Source: Hypericum androsaemum (lineage: Eukaryota; Streptophyta; Magnoliopsida; Malpighiales; Hypericaceae). Taken from it: DNA of 64,000 bases. The stretch covers positions 11,156,428 to 11,220,427 of the forward strand of contig OZ023194.1 in assembly GCA_963995505.1 (NCBI GenBank), written 5' to 3'. Position 1 is the first letter of the stretch. Each line of letters begins with the position of its first letter. Under the pieces are notes generated by a model that did not search any database, was not told the origin of the DNA, and was given only the letters and a program-made list of their open reading frames with translations. Positions 61,349 through 64,000 of this stretch are shown one piece after another. The translations under genes were made by a program, and so were the position numbers.

Positions 61349-64000
61349 TTAAACATATTCAGCTCGCGGTTCCATAAGAGAGGCATGATGAGTGTGAAAA
61401 TACTCTATCATCCATGTATGTTTTAGTGTTAGTTTTTCGTTGTTTCTAGTATTTTTGTTTGTTATGTAGTGATGTAGTGTCATATTTCATGCTTTGTATG
61501 CTTTAGTGTAGTTATTGTGATTTTCATTGTGTTTCGTTTGTGTTTATTACTAGGAGACTTTGTAGAGATGCGAGGAGGATATTGGTACACCTTGGATCGT
61601 GTCAAAGACGATTGGATCAGCCGTGAAGAATGGTGCACGATCGGGACCTCGACGACATTGGGCAGATTGACCTCGAACAACTCAAATGAAGATAACTTTT
61701 ACATACGAAGTCCGATGGATACGAGTGAGGTGGTTCTGAAAAGAAGACATATGTAGCTACAACTTTCTCTCTAATAGTCTTCTTCAAATTCTGAGTCTAA
61801 GAGAGTTAAAAATGCGTCCAAAGTAAAGCTTCAAATCTGAGAACTTGCCTAGTCGAGATGGGCCGGATTTCATGAACCATTTTGGGCCCATTTCGGGATT
61901 GTCCATGGCTTTACTTGGCTGGAACTTTAGGAATAGTTTAGTTAGTTTAAGAGGGAATATTTGTATAAATAACTTCCTTGGCTTATTTTGGAAGCTAACT
62001 TTGAGCCTTAGACTTTTAGATATTTTGCTAAAAATACTCACCTACTCTCATCTTCCATCTTTGTGGAGAAAAATTTAGCTCTCCATTGTTAAAGCTTGTG
62101 TAAAGAACTTGAAGGAGATATTTTGGGAGCTTGAAGATCATCTTGAGCTTTCTTTATCTTTCTCTTTTATGTTTATGCTTTGCTTGCTTTGTTCAATGGA
62201 TGTGTTATGTTACTTGGTGAATATGTGTGAGTAATTGATTAGTGGGTTTGGTGTCTTGATGGCATCTACTTAGCCTATGATTTAGTGGGGTTAAAATGCT
62301 AAGGTTTGTGAACTAGTTAATGAGTTTAATGCTTAATCTTGATTGATCACCTTGATTATGAACATAATTAATGCTAATCCCCGGGAGGGGTTAGGATTAA
62401 TGGACCATTTAACTAGTTAGTTAGTTGCCTTTTGATGAGGGATCTCATTAGGTGGTTAGTTGTCCATAGGGTGATGGTTATAATTGGTAATTAGTTAGAT
62501 TAGGTGGCTAATTAGTCGCAGGAGCACGATTAGTTCAACTAAGCTTAATTATTGATCGATTTAGACTAATTAATGGCAGGAGCGTTGATTAGTTACTTTA
62601 GAAACACCCGGACCATAACACGAACTTAATAAACCCCATATGTCATTTGGTTATCTAGGTGTCATTAGTGCCAAGCCCACTCTTTCCTTTATTGTTAAAA
62701 CAATCTTCTAGTTTAGTCGTTGCAGTAACCAACTCGTGTTTGGAATTGACAAATCTATTACTTGTAGTCCTAAACTAGTGGTCGAGTCTTATTTGTGGCC
62801 TAGAACTTAGTTCTCGTGGGACGACAATCCCTTACTTACTATTTATTGCAAGAGGGGTGTAAAAATCCTTCCTTTCAAGGCACCTTGAGGCATAGGCATC
62901 TTCGCAAGGTGGTGGGCAACCTCATTGTAACTACGACTCACGAACTAGAAGACAACATCTAGAAAGCCAAGGAGAAGCTGTCGACATTCATCAATATGAA
63001 TTGCCAGGTCGCTCATATCTGACCGGTTGGTAATCAGATTTCACCACAACACACGACAAACTCATAGTTGCTACAAGCTTCAGACACGAGCGGACACCAC
63101 AACATTCCAGAATAATATGGTGTAATACCTGCGAAAAAGCCTTGACTAAGGCTGCAACGAACCGACCCTCTGAAACCTTGACTACAACACCTACCTGACT
63201 GCCCCCTCCACACTAATCTCTTTTCACTGAATACTCCTCCGAGGTAGTGTAGCATCATCGAACTAAGTCCTGGGGCCTCCAAGGGCTTAGACGAATAACC
63301 AGTATCCGCTTGACATCCTCAGGCGCAAATATCACCTTCATCATATGGACATCCATTTTCGGGCCTTCATGAATTATCAAATCTGATACCAGCTGAATAT
63401 GATTAGACCCGAGAAAAAGGTACTAGGGTCGCCCATCACCTACCTTCGGAAGCCATGGTTGATCCCAAATATTAGTACTTTCCCTATTGCCAACCCGCCA
63501 TTCGAGATCCGATTCCAAAAGCTGACAGCTTGTACGAATACTATGCCACATGTAGCAGGAGTTATAGCCCATTAGAGCCCTCAATAAATTACCCGCGGGT
63601 AGTATCTGCTCCAAACATGGTGGCCACAATAGAGTTAAGATGAGATAGGAGGCGCCATGCTTGCTTACCTAGCATGCCAAGATTGAAATTGTGCAGTCGC
63701 TGAAACCCTAATCCCTCTTCCTGCTTAGGCATGCACATCTTGTTAGAGTTTCGCCAATACATCTTATCTTGTCTATCGTATGAACCCCAAAAGAAGCCAC
63801 GTAGCATTTTATCAATATATTTACATGTGGCCATATGAAAAAGGAAACATATCATCACATATGTTGGGATTGATTGGAGCACAGATTTGATAAGCACCTC
63901 ACAACCCGTCCTAGATAAGTGTCTTACATGCCATCTGGTAATTTTGTCAGAAATCGGACATCCGACATCAGCAAAGATCACCTTCTTTGAGCAGCCAATT
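61349..64000 (-). pseudogene. LINE ORF2 C-terminal half (RT thumb, zf-RVT, RNase H), decayed, split by a solo LTR, cut by window edge
   Basis: On the minus strand from the window end: CEVLIKSVLQSIPTYVMICF, a reverse-transcriptase C-terminal segment, and EEGLGFQRLHNFNLGMLGKQ, then RVGNRESTNIWDQPWLP, the classic plant LINE signature, reached after a frameshift near 63600. Near 63000-63200 an RNase H-like stretch reads VSEGRFVAALVKAFS, and near 62900 CRQLLLGFLDVVF, stop, FVSRSYNEVAHHLAK. The frame is interrupted at 62877/61386 by the solo LTR and then resumes beyond 61385 for a few codons (SLMEPRAEYV) to the stop. The 5' part lies beyond the window. Confidence 0.85.
61386..62877 (+). mobile_element. 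solo LTR, 1492 bp, with 5-bp target duplication AGGCA, inside a LINE
   Basis: It starts TGATGAGTGTG (same 11 bases as the LTR at 47494) and ends ccttcctttca. AGGCA flanks it at 61381-61385 and 62878-62882. The interior has gtataaataactt near 61965 (TATA-like). The segment gcttaatcttgattgatcacc and gcaggagcgttgattagt resembles parts of the 47.5-kb LTR, so the two belong to related but diverged families. No internal retrotransposon genes remain. Confidence 0.9.

Overview
This window is nuclear DNA from a flowering plant. The protein-coding genes are split by many GT-AG introns, each has a familiar plant family member, one encodes a plastid-targeted enzyme, and AT-rich intergenic DNA is loaded with plant-type transposons (MULE, PIF/Harbinger, hAT-like, pogo-like MITE, LINE, SINE, solo LTRs). 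I cannot name the species from the sequence.

Layout: 1.4-11.7 kb (minus) is a complete 24-exon gene for plastid polynucleotide phosphorylase (PNP1/RIF10 type). From 12 to 16.5 kb is a transposon cluster: an hAT-like element, two long-TIR Mutator-like elements (MULEs) 55 bp apart, a three-copy tandem repeat of about 172 bp and a PIF fragment. At 17.4-18.8 kb (plus) is a two-exon MFAP1 spliceosome-associated protein gene, convergent with a 14-exon tonoplast-type cationic amino acid transporter gene at 19.8-24.3 kb (minus). From 24.3 to 39.3 kb is a gene desert of AT-rich DNA, MITEs, minisatellites and blocks that recur at 46.5-50.1 kb. A nearly full-length, mutated PIF/Harbinger transposon occupies 39.35-42.70 kb, followed by a LINE RNase H fragment with an in-frame triplication (43.0-44.1 kb). 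A spliceable gene for only the N-terminal domain of a Lon protease lies at 44.8-46.4 kb (plus). A solo LTR with a 5-bp target duplication is at 47.5-49.2 kb. At 51.5-54.1 kb (minus) is a MATH-BTB (BPM) gene, and at 55.4-59.7 kb (minus) a ten-exon nuclear-envelope NEMP-family gene carrying a short SINE in an intron. A third MULE with a GGA-rich core sits about 230 bp upstream of the NEMP start codon. The window ends in a minus-strand LINE split by a second solo LTR.

The host genes are unrelated housekeeping or regulatory genes with no joint pathway: plastid RNA decay, splicing, vacuolar amino acid transport, CUL3 ubiquitination and nuclear envelope structure. The accessory interest lies in the transposon layer: a MULE that appears to carry a RING E3 ligase fragment, nested insertions with intact target-site duplications, a local segmental duplication, and the truncated Lon gene. 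I found no convincing new multi-gene system. Exon boundaries were threaded by hand from splice sites, phase and family similarity; no alignment or transcript data were available.
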